From Listeria ivanovii subsp. ivanovii (GTDB taxonomy: Bacteria > Bacillota > Bacilli > Lactobacillales > Listeriaceae): 64,000 nucleotides of DNA. This document shows, one piece after another, positions 10,301 through 17,747 of the stretch. The stretch is from NCBI RefSeq assembly GCF_900187025.1, contig NZ_LT906478.1, forward strand, positions 1,782,001-1,846,000, written 5' to 3'. How positions within the stretch are numbered: the first letter of the stretch is position 1; each line of letters starts with the position of its first letter. The notes beneath the pieces were generated by a model. It made no database searches. It worked only from the letters and a program-made list of their open reading frames with translations, and was not told where the DNA came from. Both the position numbers and the translations under genes were made by a program.

Positions 10301-10570
10301 TTGCACGTTAAAGCTAAAAGGACCCACTTCACCTTGATAACTAACACCAGTTTCACTAAAAGCAACATCTGCTCCTTCATTTAATAAAGGATAGGCTACA
10401 ATGTTGTTTTTTTGGTGTTCGCGCACATAAATTTGTGACAATCTATTTTCTAACGGATTTTGGATGACTTGATTTAACATGATATCATTTAATTTCATCC
10501 ACGCTAACTGCCCTTGTTGATGAAAAGCAGCAGTAAAATTCACTTGCTTTATTTCGATTAATTTTGTCAC
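7310..10570 (-). CDS. GH94 1,2-beta-oligoglucan phosphorylase
   Basis: 1086 residues, the large size of the GH94 branch that acts on beta-1,2-glucans. The ortholog in L. innocua (Lin1839) is characterised as 1,2-beta-oligoglucan phosphorylase (recalled), which phosphorolyses sophorooligosaccharides to glucose-1-phosphate. The catalytic (alpha/alpha)6 barrel carries the GDGDWDD segment with the general-acid Asp; the N-terminal half is a beta-sandwich. The GTG start overlaps the GH3 gene stop (TAGTGA), so the two enzymes are translationally coupled. No signal peptide, so it is cytoplasmic and acts on imported oligosaccharides. Older annotations call it cellobiose phosphorylase, which the context argues against. 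Confidence 0.88.
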   Translation of the reverse strand: MTKLIEIKQVNFTAAFHQQGQLAWMKLNDIMLNQVIQNPLENRLSQIYVREHQKNNIVAYPLLNEGADVAFSETGVSYQGEVGPFSFNVQMQFHPQGWFYDVQVEGEAEFDLIYLQDLGLAEQAAVRTNEAYMSQYIDYHVTEDEAGFTIQARQNQPQNNQFPAIQMGASTKIIGYATDGFDIYGTNYKLTNQLAALTEADLPNRVYQYEFAQITLQTEKFQSSGATTFYGYVTENQPVASGAKHENIMKLKAPQAETDYRTVNKITRKKNIATPITGEPVSENWLQAKFPDRIQEEKQDGTILSFFTPNYAHVVTREKEAQLERPHGSILLDKVNLLNPETTLSATTYMYGAFLSQLVAGNTNMNKWNSHARNPLNILQTSGVRIYLEQDSKLRLLGVPSVWETGTNYSTWYYQLADDLITVQTTLTTASKEAYVTVKSEQGRAYKLVLTNQVTMGTNEYDTTVKKVIEDNVVIYYPANDSPILATYPALRFRVDGSYEMVTDESYFAEEFVGKAGLDVFVFEAANHATFHVQAKFTEEFAEIQSDLEVAIKEIRANYDEITAQFHLNHPSMAAEKLNLTVYWYAHQMLVHYASPHGLEQYSGAAWGTRDVSQGPFEFFLATGNKAVLRKLILTIYSHQYRDTGDWPQWFMFDKYTTIQQEESHGDVIVWPLKIIGDYLEMTGDTEILEEEIPFVDRTSKNFTNETSTLMKHIELTVQTIESRFMKGTALSNYGDGDWDDTLQPANAQLKKNMVSSWTVALTYQAFKRLAKYLPTGEKFATLATRVQTDFEQYMIGKTDVIPGFLYLEEGKAPVWMIHPEDKDTNIKYRLIPLTRSVIAELVNKEQAQRNFDIIDTHLLHPDGVRLMSEPAHYAGGVSTHFKRAEQAANFGREVGLQYVHAHIRYIESLAKIGDTNAWHMLEVINPINIQEVVSNATLRQSNTYFSSSDAAFLDRYQAQNEFSRVKEGSIPVKGGWRIYSSGPGIYLHQLISAVLGIRQTKDTFIFDPILPAELNGLECHLELDNYPLDITFELSDDAGILVDGEKQPLENEANPYRTGAIILPKKNLTSKCSQVTIKFQKNNRL

Positions 10571-12738
10571 TAGACTTCCCCCACTTCCAGTTCAAAAGTA
10601 TCCACTTCTTCACTACTTGTTCCAACAAAAATTCGGTGCAATCCGGGTTCCTGCACTTTTTCTAATTGATGGTTATAGAAAGAAAATGCCTCACTTGTTA
10701 ATTCAAAAGCAACTGTTTTTTCCTCACCTGGTTGAAGCGCTACTTTTTCAAATGCTTTTAGTTCTTTTACAGGACGTGAAATAGTAGCTGTTACATCTTG
10801 TAAGTAAATTTGAATCACTTCTTTTCCTGCGATACCACTTTTATTTTTCAAGGTCACTTTCACTTCTAGTGGCTCACCTAGTTGGATTTGTTTGGGCAAT
10901 TCAGCTGTTTTCCACTCGAATTCACTATAGCTTTTTCCGTAACCGAATGGATAATAAGGTTCATTTGGAATATCAAGATAGTGAGAAACATAACGTTCGC
11001 CTTTGTTTGCTTCTGTTTGTGGTCGACCGGTTCGTAAATGATTGTAGTAAACCGGAATTTGTCCTGTGGTTTGTGGGAATGACATTGATAATTTACCAGA
11101 AGGATTGCTTTTGCCGACTAATAAATCTGCCGTTACCCGACCTGCTTCCGTTCCTGGAAACCATAATTCTAACAGCGCGTCACTTGCTTCAGCCAATTCT
11201 TTTACTTCTAGCGGTCTGCCATTAAAAAGCGTGATTACAACTGGTTTGCCAAACGACTGTGCATACTTCGCTAAATCATATTGTGATTCTGGTAAACGGA
11301 TTGTAGCAAGGCTTCCCGCTTCACCGCCCCATTCATTCTTTTCACCTAACGCAAGCACCACAACTTCTGCTGACTGGATTGCTTTTTCAATTTCAGCTTT
11401 ATTTTCTGCTGTAAGTGTGGTGTAGTCAGTGCTTACAGTAGTTAATTCAGAAAAGACTTCCAGCAAGCCTGTTTCAACGTTAATGCCGTCTTTTTCGTCC
11501 CCGTAAACATTCCATCCGCCAAGAATATCGTTTGAAGTAGCAAGCGGACCAATTAGCGCAATTTTAGTCGTCTCAGCGAGCGGCAATATTTGCTGTTTAT
11601 TTTCTAGTAAAACAGCAGATTCCAAGCCTGCTTCCCGTGATTTCCGGCGATTTTCAGGAGTTAAAATATCCGTTTGACGCGATTTTCCTTTCAAACCACG
11701 ATACGGATCCTCAAAAAGTCCTAAGTCGTTTTTTAATTGTAAAATACGTGAAACTGCTTCATCTACTAAACTTTCGGATAATTTATTCGCTTCAATCAAC
11801 CCTTTTAATTCATGGATATAGCAAGTGGTCATCATTTCCATATCAACGCCAGCTTCCATTGAAAACTGGGCGGCTTCTGCTGGATTTCTTGCAGTTCCGT
11901 GGTTAATTACTTCGGCAACCGCACCCCAATCAGAAATTAATACTCCATCAAAATTCATTCCTTGTCGTAAAACGTCTCGATTTAACCATTTGTTCATTGT
12001 CGCTGGAACGCCATCTACCACATTAAAAGCAGTCATGACAAGTTTTGCTCCCGCATGAATCGCTGCCTCGTATGCCGGTAAATAATTTTGATATAGTTCG
12101 CGCGTGGACATATTTACCGTATTATATTCAAGTCCTGCCTCAGCTGCTCCGTATGCCGCAAAATGTTTTACGCAAGCAGCAAGGTTCGCTTTATTTTCAT
12201 GAAGTTTGCTAGCATCACCTTGATACCCGGCAACCATCGCTTTTCCTAACTCACTATTTAAAAATGGATCTTCCCCAGTGGATTCCATCACGCGGCCCCA
12301 TCTAGGGTCACGTACTAAATCAAGCATCGGTGAAAAAGTGACATGATGCCCGTCCGCAGTAGCCTCAAGTGCTGCAACCTCCGCCATCGTCCGCACGGTT
12401 TCTCGGTCAAACGAACAACCAAGCGCAAGTGGAATTGGAAAAACAGTTTTATAACCATGAATGACATCCGCCATAAAAATCAGCGGGATTCCTAGTCGAT
12501 TTGTTTTTAAATAAGTTTCTTGAATTCCGAGCATATCTTCTGCTGAACTCGACCCAAGAACGGAACCTGCATTTTCAGTATGAGCGTCTGTTAATTTCAT
12601 TTCTTGAAGCACCGGCCCTGTCAATTCGGCGTTTTTCTTTGCTCCTTTAAAAAGAAAAGGAGATAATTGCAAACATTGAGCAATTTTTTCATCTAACGTC
12701 ATTTCCGTCAATAAAGCGGTTAAATTTTCTTGTTTCAT
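10570..12738 (-). CDS. GH3 beta-glucosidase acting on sophorose/sophorooligosaccharides
   Basis: 722 residues: GH3 TIM barrel, alpha/beta sandwich with the acid/base region (ALGEKNEWGGEAG), and C-terminal fibronectin-III-like domain. The nucleophile is Asp270 in LISDWGAV. The L. innocua ortholog Lin1840 is a beta-glucosidase for 1,2-linked oligosaccharides (recalled). No signal peptide is present, so it hydrolyses imported substrate in the cytoplasm. First gene of the minus-strand operon with the GH94 phosphorylase; GGAGG lies 6 nt before the ATG. Controlled by the promoter at 12790-12818 with a LacI-type operator just after the start site. Confidence 0.9.
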   Translation of the reverse strand: MKQENLTALLTEMTLDEKIAQCLQLSPFLFKGAKKNAELTGPVLQEMKLTDAHTENAGSVLGSSSAEDMLGIQETYLKTNRLGIPLIFMADVIHGYKTVFPIPLALGCSFDRETVRTMAEVAALEATADGHHVTFSPMLDLVRDPRWGRVMESTGEDPFLNSELGKAMVAGYQGDASKLHENKANLAACVKHFAAYGAAEAGLEYNTVNMSTRELYQNYLPAYEAAIHAGAKLVMTAFNVVDGVPATMNKWLNRDVLRQGMNFDGVLISDWGAVAEVINHGTARNPAEAAQFSMEAGVDMEMMTTCYIHELKGLIEANKLSESLVDEAVSRILQLKNDLGLFEDPYRGLKGKSRQTDILTPENRRKSREAGLESAVLLENKQQILPLAETTKIALIGPLATSNDILGGWNVYGDEKDGINVETGLLEVFSELTTVSTDYTTLTAENKAEIEKAIQSAEVVVLALGEKNEWGGEAGSLATIRLPESQYDLAKYAQSFGKPVVITLFNGRPLEVKELAEASDALLELWFPGTEAGRVTADLLVGKSNPSGKLSMSFPQTTGQIPVYYNHLRTGRPQTEANKGERYVSHYLDIPNEPYYPFGYGKSYSEFEWKTAELPKQIQLGEPLEVKVTLKNKSGIAGKEVIQIYLQDVTATISRPVKELKAFEKVALQPGEEKTVAFELTSEAFSFYNHQLEKVQEPGLHRIFVGTSSEEVDTFELEVGEV

Positions 12739-12762
12739 AGGAACCTCCTGAACACATTTTTC

Positions 12763-12772
12763 GAAACGTTTC
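12763..12772. promoter_or_regulatory. LacI-type operator of the GH3-GH94 operon
   Basis: Palindrome GAAACGTTTC in the context TCGAAACGTTTCTAT, immediately downstream of the predicted start site. The flanks depart from the CcpA cre consensus at two fixed positions, which favours the local LacI protein. Confidence 0.7.
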
Positions 12773-12789
12773 TATTCAAATATAACAAC

Positions 12790-12818
12790 AGTATAAGCGC
12801 TTTCTTTTCTTTAGTCAA
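12790..12818 (-). promoter_or_regulatory. Promoter of the GH3-GH94 operon
   Basis: TTGACT (12813-12818) and TATACT (12790-12795), spacer 17 bp, on the minus strand. The spacer contains AAAGCGCTT, a weak cre-like core. Confidence 0.75.
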
Positions 12819-12975
12819 TAGAAAAAGCATTTCACATAAATAATAATCGACTTTTATCAGTTTCTTCTATACTATCCCGTTTTCTCAAAAATTACATATG
12901 GAAAATAAACTCTCTTTAAAACCATTGGTATGCATAGTATTAAGTGATAAACAGAAAAAAGTTTCTGCAATTCAC

Positions 12976-13004
12976 TTGAAACCGATTACATTATATACTA
13001 TAAT
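12976..13004 (+). promoter_or_regulatory. Promoter of the sugar importer operon
   Basis: TTGAAA (12976-12981) and TATAAT (12999-13004) with a 17-bp spacer. Confidence 0.8.
12977..12990 (+). promoter_or_regulatory. CcpA cre site over the importer -35 box
   Basis: TGAAACCGATTACA matches all fixed positions of the Bacillus cre consensus TGWAANCGNTNWCA and overlaps the -35 box, the position expected for carbon catabolite repression. Confidence 0.7.
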
Positions 13005-13013
13005 AACCTTGTC

Positions 13014-13023
13014 GAAACGTTTC
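13014..13023. promoter_or_regulatory. LacI-type operator of the importer operon
   Basis: Second copy of GAAACGTTTC with identical flanks (TCGAAACGTTTCTAT), about 10 nt downstream of the importer -10, a roadblock/repressor position. Confidence 0.7.
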
Positions 13024-13168
13024 TATAGAATATTCAGTATGTGAATTAGTTTTCACAATTTGTTTTTCCCCGTACGTAGCAAGCTTTGTTCCGTACAACT
13101 TGTTTTATTTCATATACTTCAGTCATAAAGAGTTGTTTTGAAAAAAACCAAAAAATGGAGGAAAAATC

Positions 13169-14410
13169 ATGAAAAAAAAGATGTTTGCACTATTAGCTTT
13201 GTTGTTATCACTTAGTTTAGTTCTTATGGCGTGTGGGTCAAAAGATGATGCAAATTCAAGCGATTCTAAAGTATTAAATGTTTGGGCTATGGGAGATGAA
13301 GCCAAATCTTTAAAAGAGCTAGCACTGAAATTCACAAAAGAAACGGGCATTGAAGTAAAAGTTCAAGTTATTCCTTGGGCAAACGCACATGACAAGTTAC
13401 TGACTGCGGTAGCTTCCAAATCTGGTCCTGATGTTGTCCAAATGGGTACAACGTGGATGCCTGAATTTGTCGAAGCTGGTGCATTACTGGATATTACAAA
13501 AGATGTAGAAAAAAGTAAAAATATGAATTCCGACTTGTTTTTCCCTGGTTCAGTGAAAACAACTCAATTTGATGGAAAGACTTATGGTGTTCCATGGTAT
13601 GCAGAAACCCGCGTGCTCTTCTATCGTACTGATTTACTGAAAAAAGTTGGTTACGCTGAAGCGCCAAAAACTTGGGATGAACTATCAGATGCTGCTTTAA
13701 AACTTTCCAAACGCGGCAAAGATATGTATGGATTCGCAGTAGATCCTAATGAACAAACGACTGGTTTCATTTTCGGTCGTCAAAATGGTTCTCCTTTGTT
13801 TGATAAAAATGACCAACCAGTTTTCAATAAAGCGCCTTTTGTTGGTGCTGTTTCTTACCTAGACAGCTTCATTAAAAACGGTTCAGCTCCTGATACTGAT
13901 CTTGGTTTAGATGCTTCTCAAAGTTTTGGCGGTGACGGTATCGTTCCAATGTTCATGAGTGGCCCTTGGATGGTTAATACATTAAAAGACACGGCACCTG
14001 ATATTGACGGCAAATGGGCAACTGCGGTTTTACCTAAAAAGGAAAATAACATGTCTAGTCTTGGTGGAGCCAATCTTTCTATTTTCAAATATAGTGATAA
14101 AAAAGAAGATGCTTTGAAATTCATGGATTACATGAGCCAACCTGACGTGCAACTTTCTTGGTTAAAAGATACGAACTCGATGCCTGCTCGTATGGATGCA
14201 TGGGAAGATGATATGCTCAAAAACGACCCTTACTATAAAGTATTCGGCGAACAAATGAAAACAGCTGAACCAATGCCGCTAATTCCTCAGTTTGAAGAAA
14301 TTGCTCAACTATACGGTAAATCTTGGGAACAAATTTATCGTGGTGGTGCGGATGTACAAACACAAATGGATACCTTTAACGATCAAGTAGAAACGCTTCT
14401 TAAAAAATAA
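13169..14410 (+). CDS. Sophorooligosaccharide-binding lipoprotein of an ABC importer
   Basis: 413 residues, family 1 extracellular solute-binding protein. The signal peptide ends in a lipobox LMAC with the lipidated Cys at 22, followed by the sugar-binding lobes. The L. innocua ortholog Lin1841 binds beta-1,2-glucooligosaccharides (recalled). GGAGG lies 8 nt before the ATG. It heads the importer operon and faces the glycosidase genes across the shared control region. A stem-loop after the stop probably favours expression of this gene over the permeases. Confidence 0.9.
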   Translation: MKKKMFALLALLLSLSLVLMACGSKDDANSSDSKVLNVWAMGDEAKSLKELALKFTKETGIEVKVQVIPWANAHDKLLTAVASKSGPDVVQMGTTWMPEFVEAGALLDITKDVEKSKNMNSDLFFPGSVKTTQFDGKTYGVPWYAETRVLFYRTDLLKKVGYAEAPKTWDELSDAALKLSKRGKDMYGFAVDPNEQTTGFIFGRQNGSPLFDKNDQPVFNKAPFVGAVSYLDSFIKNGSAPDTDLGLDASQSFGGDGIVPMFMSGPWMVNTLKDTAPDIDGKWATAVLPKKENNMSSLGGANLSIFKYSDKKEDALKFMDYMSQPDVQLSWLKDTNSMPARMDAWEDDMLKNDPYYKVFGEQMKTAEPMPLIPQFEEIAQLYGKSWEQIYRGGADVQTQMDTFNDQVETLLKK

Positions 14411-14415
14411 CGAAT

Positions 14416-14455
14416 AAAAAGGGCAAATATAGGTAGCACAGCTATTTGCCCTTTT
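14416..14455 (+). terminator. Intercistronic stem-loop after the binding-protein gene
   Basis: AAAAGGGCAAATA/TATTTGCCCTTTT arms with a 14-nt loop, 6 nt past the stop. The T-run is short, so it is more likely a partial terminator or 3' stabiliser that raises binding-protein mRNA over permease mRNA. Confidence 0.7.
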
Positions 14456-14472
14456 AGAATGGAACTGATGTT

Positions 14473-15366
14473 ATGAAACAATTTTTAAATAAAAACACAC
14501 CCTATTTGTTTATTTCGCCAGCACTATTTTTACTTCTTCTGTTTTCGCTCCTACCAATTATGCTTGCTTTCGTTATTAGTTTTACTGATATTGATTTAGT
14601 TGGGCTCGCGGACTATTCAAAGATTAACTTTATTGGTTTTGATAATTACGTCAATATTATGCAAGACCCGGTATTTTTAAAATCCATTTTTAATACACTC
14701 TTCTATGTTATTATCGGGGTTCCGCTTGTTATTATTTGTTCGCTTGGTATTGCTCTTATGATTAACTTTTCACAAGCAAAGATTTTCCAATTTTTCCGCT
14801 TAATTTTCTACACTCCTTCGATTACAAACGTTGTCGCTGTGGCAGTTGTTTGGAGTTACTTATATAATCCACGGTTCGGTTTACTTAACTACTTACTTTC
14901 TTTCCTAGATTTAGGACCTGTCCCGTGGCTGCAAGACCCTACTATCGCAAAGCTTTCCTTGATTGTGCTGGCTGTATGGCGTGCAATCGGTGTTAATATG
15001 ATTATTTTCTTAGCAGCACTTCAAGGCATTCCCAAAGAATACTATGAAGCGGCCTCCCTTGACGGAGCAAATAGTCGACAGCAGTTATTTAAAATTACCG
15101 TTCCAATGCTTCGTTTTGCGATATTCTTCGTAACGGTTACAACAATGATTGGTTGGCTGCAATTCTTCGAGGAACCATTTGTTATGACAGAAGGCGGACC
15201 ACTGGATAGCACGAATTCCGTCGCCCTCTTCATCTATCAAAACGGTTTCCAACTTAGTAAATTTGGTTATGCCGCTGCCGGATCGTTTATATTGTTTATC
15301 GCGATTATTATTATCACGCTTATCCAATTCCGAATCCAGCGCAAAAATAATGGCGGGGATATTTAA
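14473..15366 (+). CDS. Sugar ABC transporter permease (MalF type)
   Basis: 297 residues, six membrane segments, with the EAA loop that contacts the ATPase (EAASLDGANSRQQLFKITVP). It forms a heterodimer with the next permease. No ATPase gene is in the operon; the multitask ATPase MsmX/UgpC encoded elsewhere normally energises such systems (family knowledge). Confidence 0.9.
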   Translation: MKQFLNKNTPYLFISPALFLLLLFSLLPIMLAFVISFTDIDLVGLADYSKINFIGFDNYVNIMQDPVFLKSIFNTLFYVIIGVPLVIICSLGIALMINFSQAKIFQFFRLIFYTPSITNVVAVAVVWSYLYNPRFGLLNYLLSFLDLGPVPWLQDPTIAKLSLIVLAVWRAIGVNMIIFLAALQGIPKEYYEAASLDGANSRQQLFKITVPMLRFAIFFVTVTTMIGWLQFFEEPFVMTEGGPLDSTNSVALFIYQNGFQLSKFGYAAAGSFILFIAIIIITLIQFRIQRKNNGGDI

Positions 15367-15383
15367 GAGAGGAGTTTTTATAC

Positions 15384-16214
15384 ATGAATCAATATAAGCA
15401 AAAATCGCGTGGCTCTAAAATTGCCGTAATTGCCATTTTGACGGTTGGCGGATTCTTTATGATTTTACCGTTCATTTGGATGGTTCTCTCCTCTTTAAAA
15501 ACGGATGCTGAAATTTTAAAAATCCCGCCAACGATTTGGCCAGAAACATTTACCCTTGATAATTTCACGAAATTATTTACAGAGATGGACTTTGCTATCT
15601 ACTTAAAAAATACCTTAATTATTGTTTTCTTCTCCTTCTTCGGATTGTTTTTAAACGCGATGGCTGGTTATGGTTTTGCGAAATTTAAGTTTAAAGGGAA
15701 AAACAAACTATTCTATCTTGTCCTTGCAACGATGATGATTCCTGGACAAGTAACGATGATCCCAGTTTACTTGCTATTAAATGCAGCTGGACTTACGAAT
15801 ACAATGACAGGGATTGTGCTTCCAGGACTAGTTGGCGCCTTTGGGATTTTCTTATTCCGGCAATTTATGTCGACAATTTCAGACGATTTATTGGAAGCAG
15901 CTCGACTGGATGGTGCGAGTGAGTTTTACATTTTCTGGCGGATTATCATTCCGATTTCTCGCCCCGTTCTCGCGGTGCAAGGAATTCTTACCTTTATCGC
16001 TGGCTGGAATTCCTTCTTATGGCCATTAATTATTGCTAATGACGAGAAGTTCTATACCTTATCAGTTGGCTTACAACTTTTAAAAGGACAATATGGCAGC
16101 AATTACGCACTTCAAATGGCTGGGGCAACATTCATGGTTATTCCGATTATCTTGATATTTATGATTTTCCAAAAGTATATTTTAAAAGGTTTCAATGTTT
16201 CTGGAATGAAATAA
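15384..16214 (+). CDS. Sugar ABC transporter permease (MalG type)
   Basis: 276 residues, six membrane segments, EAA loop EAARLDGASEFYIFWRIIIP, and the short C-terminal LKGFNVSGMK tail typical of MalG-like permeases. GAGAGGAG lies 8-9 nt before the ATG; the gap to the upstream permease is 17 nt. Last gene of the importer operon, followed by a bidirectional terminator shared with gltD. Confidence 0.9.
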   Translation: MNQYKQKSRGSKIAVIAILTVGGFFMILPFIWMVLSSLKTDAEILKIPPTIWPETFTLDNFTKLFTEMDFAIYLKNTLIIVFFSFFGLFLNAMAGYGFAKFKFKGKNKLFYLVLATMMIPGQVTMIPVYLLLNAAGLTNTMTGIVLPGLVGAFGIFLFRQFMSTISDDLLEAARLDGASEFYIFWRIIIPISRPVLAVQGILTFIAGWNSFLWPLIIANDEKFYTLSVGLQLLKGQYGSNYALQMAGATFMVIPIILIFMIFQKYILKGFNVSGMK

Positions 16215-16221
16215 TTGACAA

Positions 16222-16261
16222 ACAAAAAGCTTATTCGGGCAGTCGAATAAGCTTTTTGTTT
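16222..16261. terminator. Bidirectional terminator between importer operon and gltD
   Basis: Perfect stem AAAAAGCTTATTCG/CGAATAAGCTTTTT with A- and T-runs on both sides, serving both convergent genes. Confidence 0.9.
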
Positions 16262-16263
16262 TA

Positions 16264-17733
16264 TTATGGTAAAAAAGTTTCTCCCATCAAGTAAAAGTCC
16301 ACTTCCCTAGCAGCTTCACGACCTTCTGCGATAGCTGTTACAACTAAACTTTGACCATGACGAGCATCACCACAAGCGAAGACACCTTCTTCATTTGTGC
16401 GATAAAATCCTTTTGCTGCGTCGATGGTGTGACGGTCTGTTTTGTTTACACCAAAATTAGTAAAAATATCTTCTGTCGTTCCGGCAAATCCGATGGCAAT
16501 AAGCACCATATCTACTTCGAAAAATTTCTCGCTACCCTCGACTGGTGTGTATTTTCTTGTGGCCGTGTCTTCTACTACTTCTACTGTATGAAGACCAATG
16601 AGGTTGCCTGCTTCATCTTTTTCAAATGCAGTTGTATTAATGAGATATTCACGTGGGTCTTTTCCGTAAACCGCTACTGCTTCTTCGTGCGCATAGTCCA
16701 TTTTAAAAACGCGCGGATACTGAGGCCACGGGTTTTCGCTTTTTCTTAATTCTGGCAATTTATCTTGAATCCCAAATTGATAAATACTTTTCGCACCTTG
16801 TCTAAGGGCAGTTGCCACACAATCCGCACCTGTATCTCCGCCACCAATAATAACGACATTTTTACCTTTTGCTGAAAGAGTTTGAACGCCGCCGTTATCT
16901 AAATTATCACGTGTACTTTGCGTTAAATATGGAACAGCGAAATGAATCCCTTTTGCATCACGTCCAGCAAGTGGAATATCGCGTGCGTTACCAGCTCCAG
17001 TTGCAAGAACGACAGAATCATACTCGCTACGTAATTCAGCGAAACTAATATCACTACCTGCTGCAACACCTGTAATAAACTCAATCCCTTCTTCTGCCAT
17101 CAAATTCACTCTACGGGTTACTTGTTCTTTTTCTAGTTTCATTGTCGGGATTCCGTACATAAGCAAGCCACCAACACGATCACTTTTTTCAAATACGGTA
17201 ACACTATGTCCTGCTTGATTCAGTTGATCTGCACACGCTAAACCTGCTGGGCCAGAACCGATAACTGCAATTCGTTTACCAGTACGGTGTTTCGGAGGGG
17301 ATGGTTTAATCCAGCCTTCTTCAAAACCGCGGTCAATAATCGCTTTTTCAATAGATTTAATTCCTACTGCTGGTTCAGAAATTGCGACTGTACAAGCACC
17401 TTCACATGGTGCGGGACAAATCCGTCCTGTAAATTCCGGAAAATTATTCGTTTTTAAGAGTAGTTGCAATGCTTCATACCAATCACCACGGTATACTGCA
17501 TCGTTCCACTCTGGAATTAAATTATGCAGCGGACAACCTGATACGCCATTTTTTATTTCCATTCCGACGCTGCAAAAAGGAACACCACAATCCATACACC
17601 TGGCTGCTTGTATCGTTAAATCCGCTGCCGGCATTGGTAAACTATATTCATTCCAATCGCGCGTTCGGCTTTTCGGATCACGTCCTGGCGAAGGAATCCG
17701 ATCATATTCCATAAATCCAGTTGCTTTTCCCAT
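16264..17733 (-). CDS. gltD: Glutamate synthase small (beta) subunit, NADPH-dependent
   Basis: 489 residues. The N-terminal adrenodoxin-like iron-sulfur domain has Cys motifs CMDCGVPFC and CPAPCEGAC. It is followed by two dinucleotide-binding folds (FAD: GSGPAGLACADQL; NADPH: GGGDTGADC) and the C-terminal GDARHGQSL motif. It feeds electrons from NADPH to the large subunit for conversion of glutamine and 2-oxoglutarate to two glutamates. It starts 14 nt after the gltB stop in one operon. Confidence 0.96.
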   Translation of the reverse strand: MGKATGFMEYDRIPSPGRDPKSRTRDWNEYSLPMPAADLTIQAARCMDCGVPFCSVGMEIKNGVSGCPLHNLIPEWNDAVYRGDWYEALQLLLKTNNFPEFTGRICPAPCEGACTVAISEPAVGIKSIEKAIIDRGFEEGWIKPSPPKHRTGKRIAVIGSGPAGLACADQLNQAGHSVTVFEKSDRVGGLLMYGIPTMKLEKEQVTRRVNLMAEEGIEFITGVAAGSDISFAELRSEYDSVVLATGAGNARDIPLAGRDAKGIHFAVPYLTQSTRDNLDNGGVQTLSAKGKNVVIIGGGDTGADCVATALRQGAKSIYQFGIQDKLPELRKSENPWPQYPRVFKMDYAHEEAVAVYGKDPREYLINTTAFEKDEAGNLIGLHTVEVVEDTATRKYTPVEGSEKFFEVDMVLIAIGFAGTTEDIFTNFGVNKTDRHTIDAAKGFYRTNEEGVFACGDARHGQSLVVTAIAEGREAAREVDFYLMGETFLP

Positions 17734-17747
17734 GTTTTCACTCCTCC

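Larger units (their letters stand above)
12739..13168. other. Divergent regulatory region between GH3 gene and sugar importer operon
   Basis: 430 bp without a gene. It holds two divergent sigma-A promoters, two GAAACGTTTC operators, one full-match cre site and a ~155-nt untranslated leader for the importer (13011-13168) that includes a short GTGAATT/TTTTCAC-type hairpin and no recognised riboswitch. Confidence 0.8.

Noticed and set aside
10869-11425. Two plus-strand ORFs of about 118 residues
   Set aside because: They lie antisense within the GH3 gene, overlap each other in different frames and have no SD or family resemblance.
12790-12806. Second cre site (AGAAAGCGCTTATA) in the GH3 promoter spacer
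   Set aside because: Two fixed positions mismatch the consensus, so it is not listed as a separate feature.
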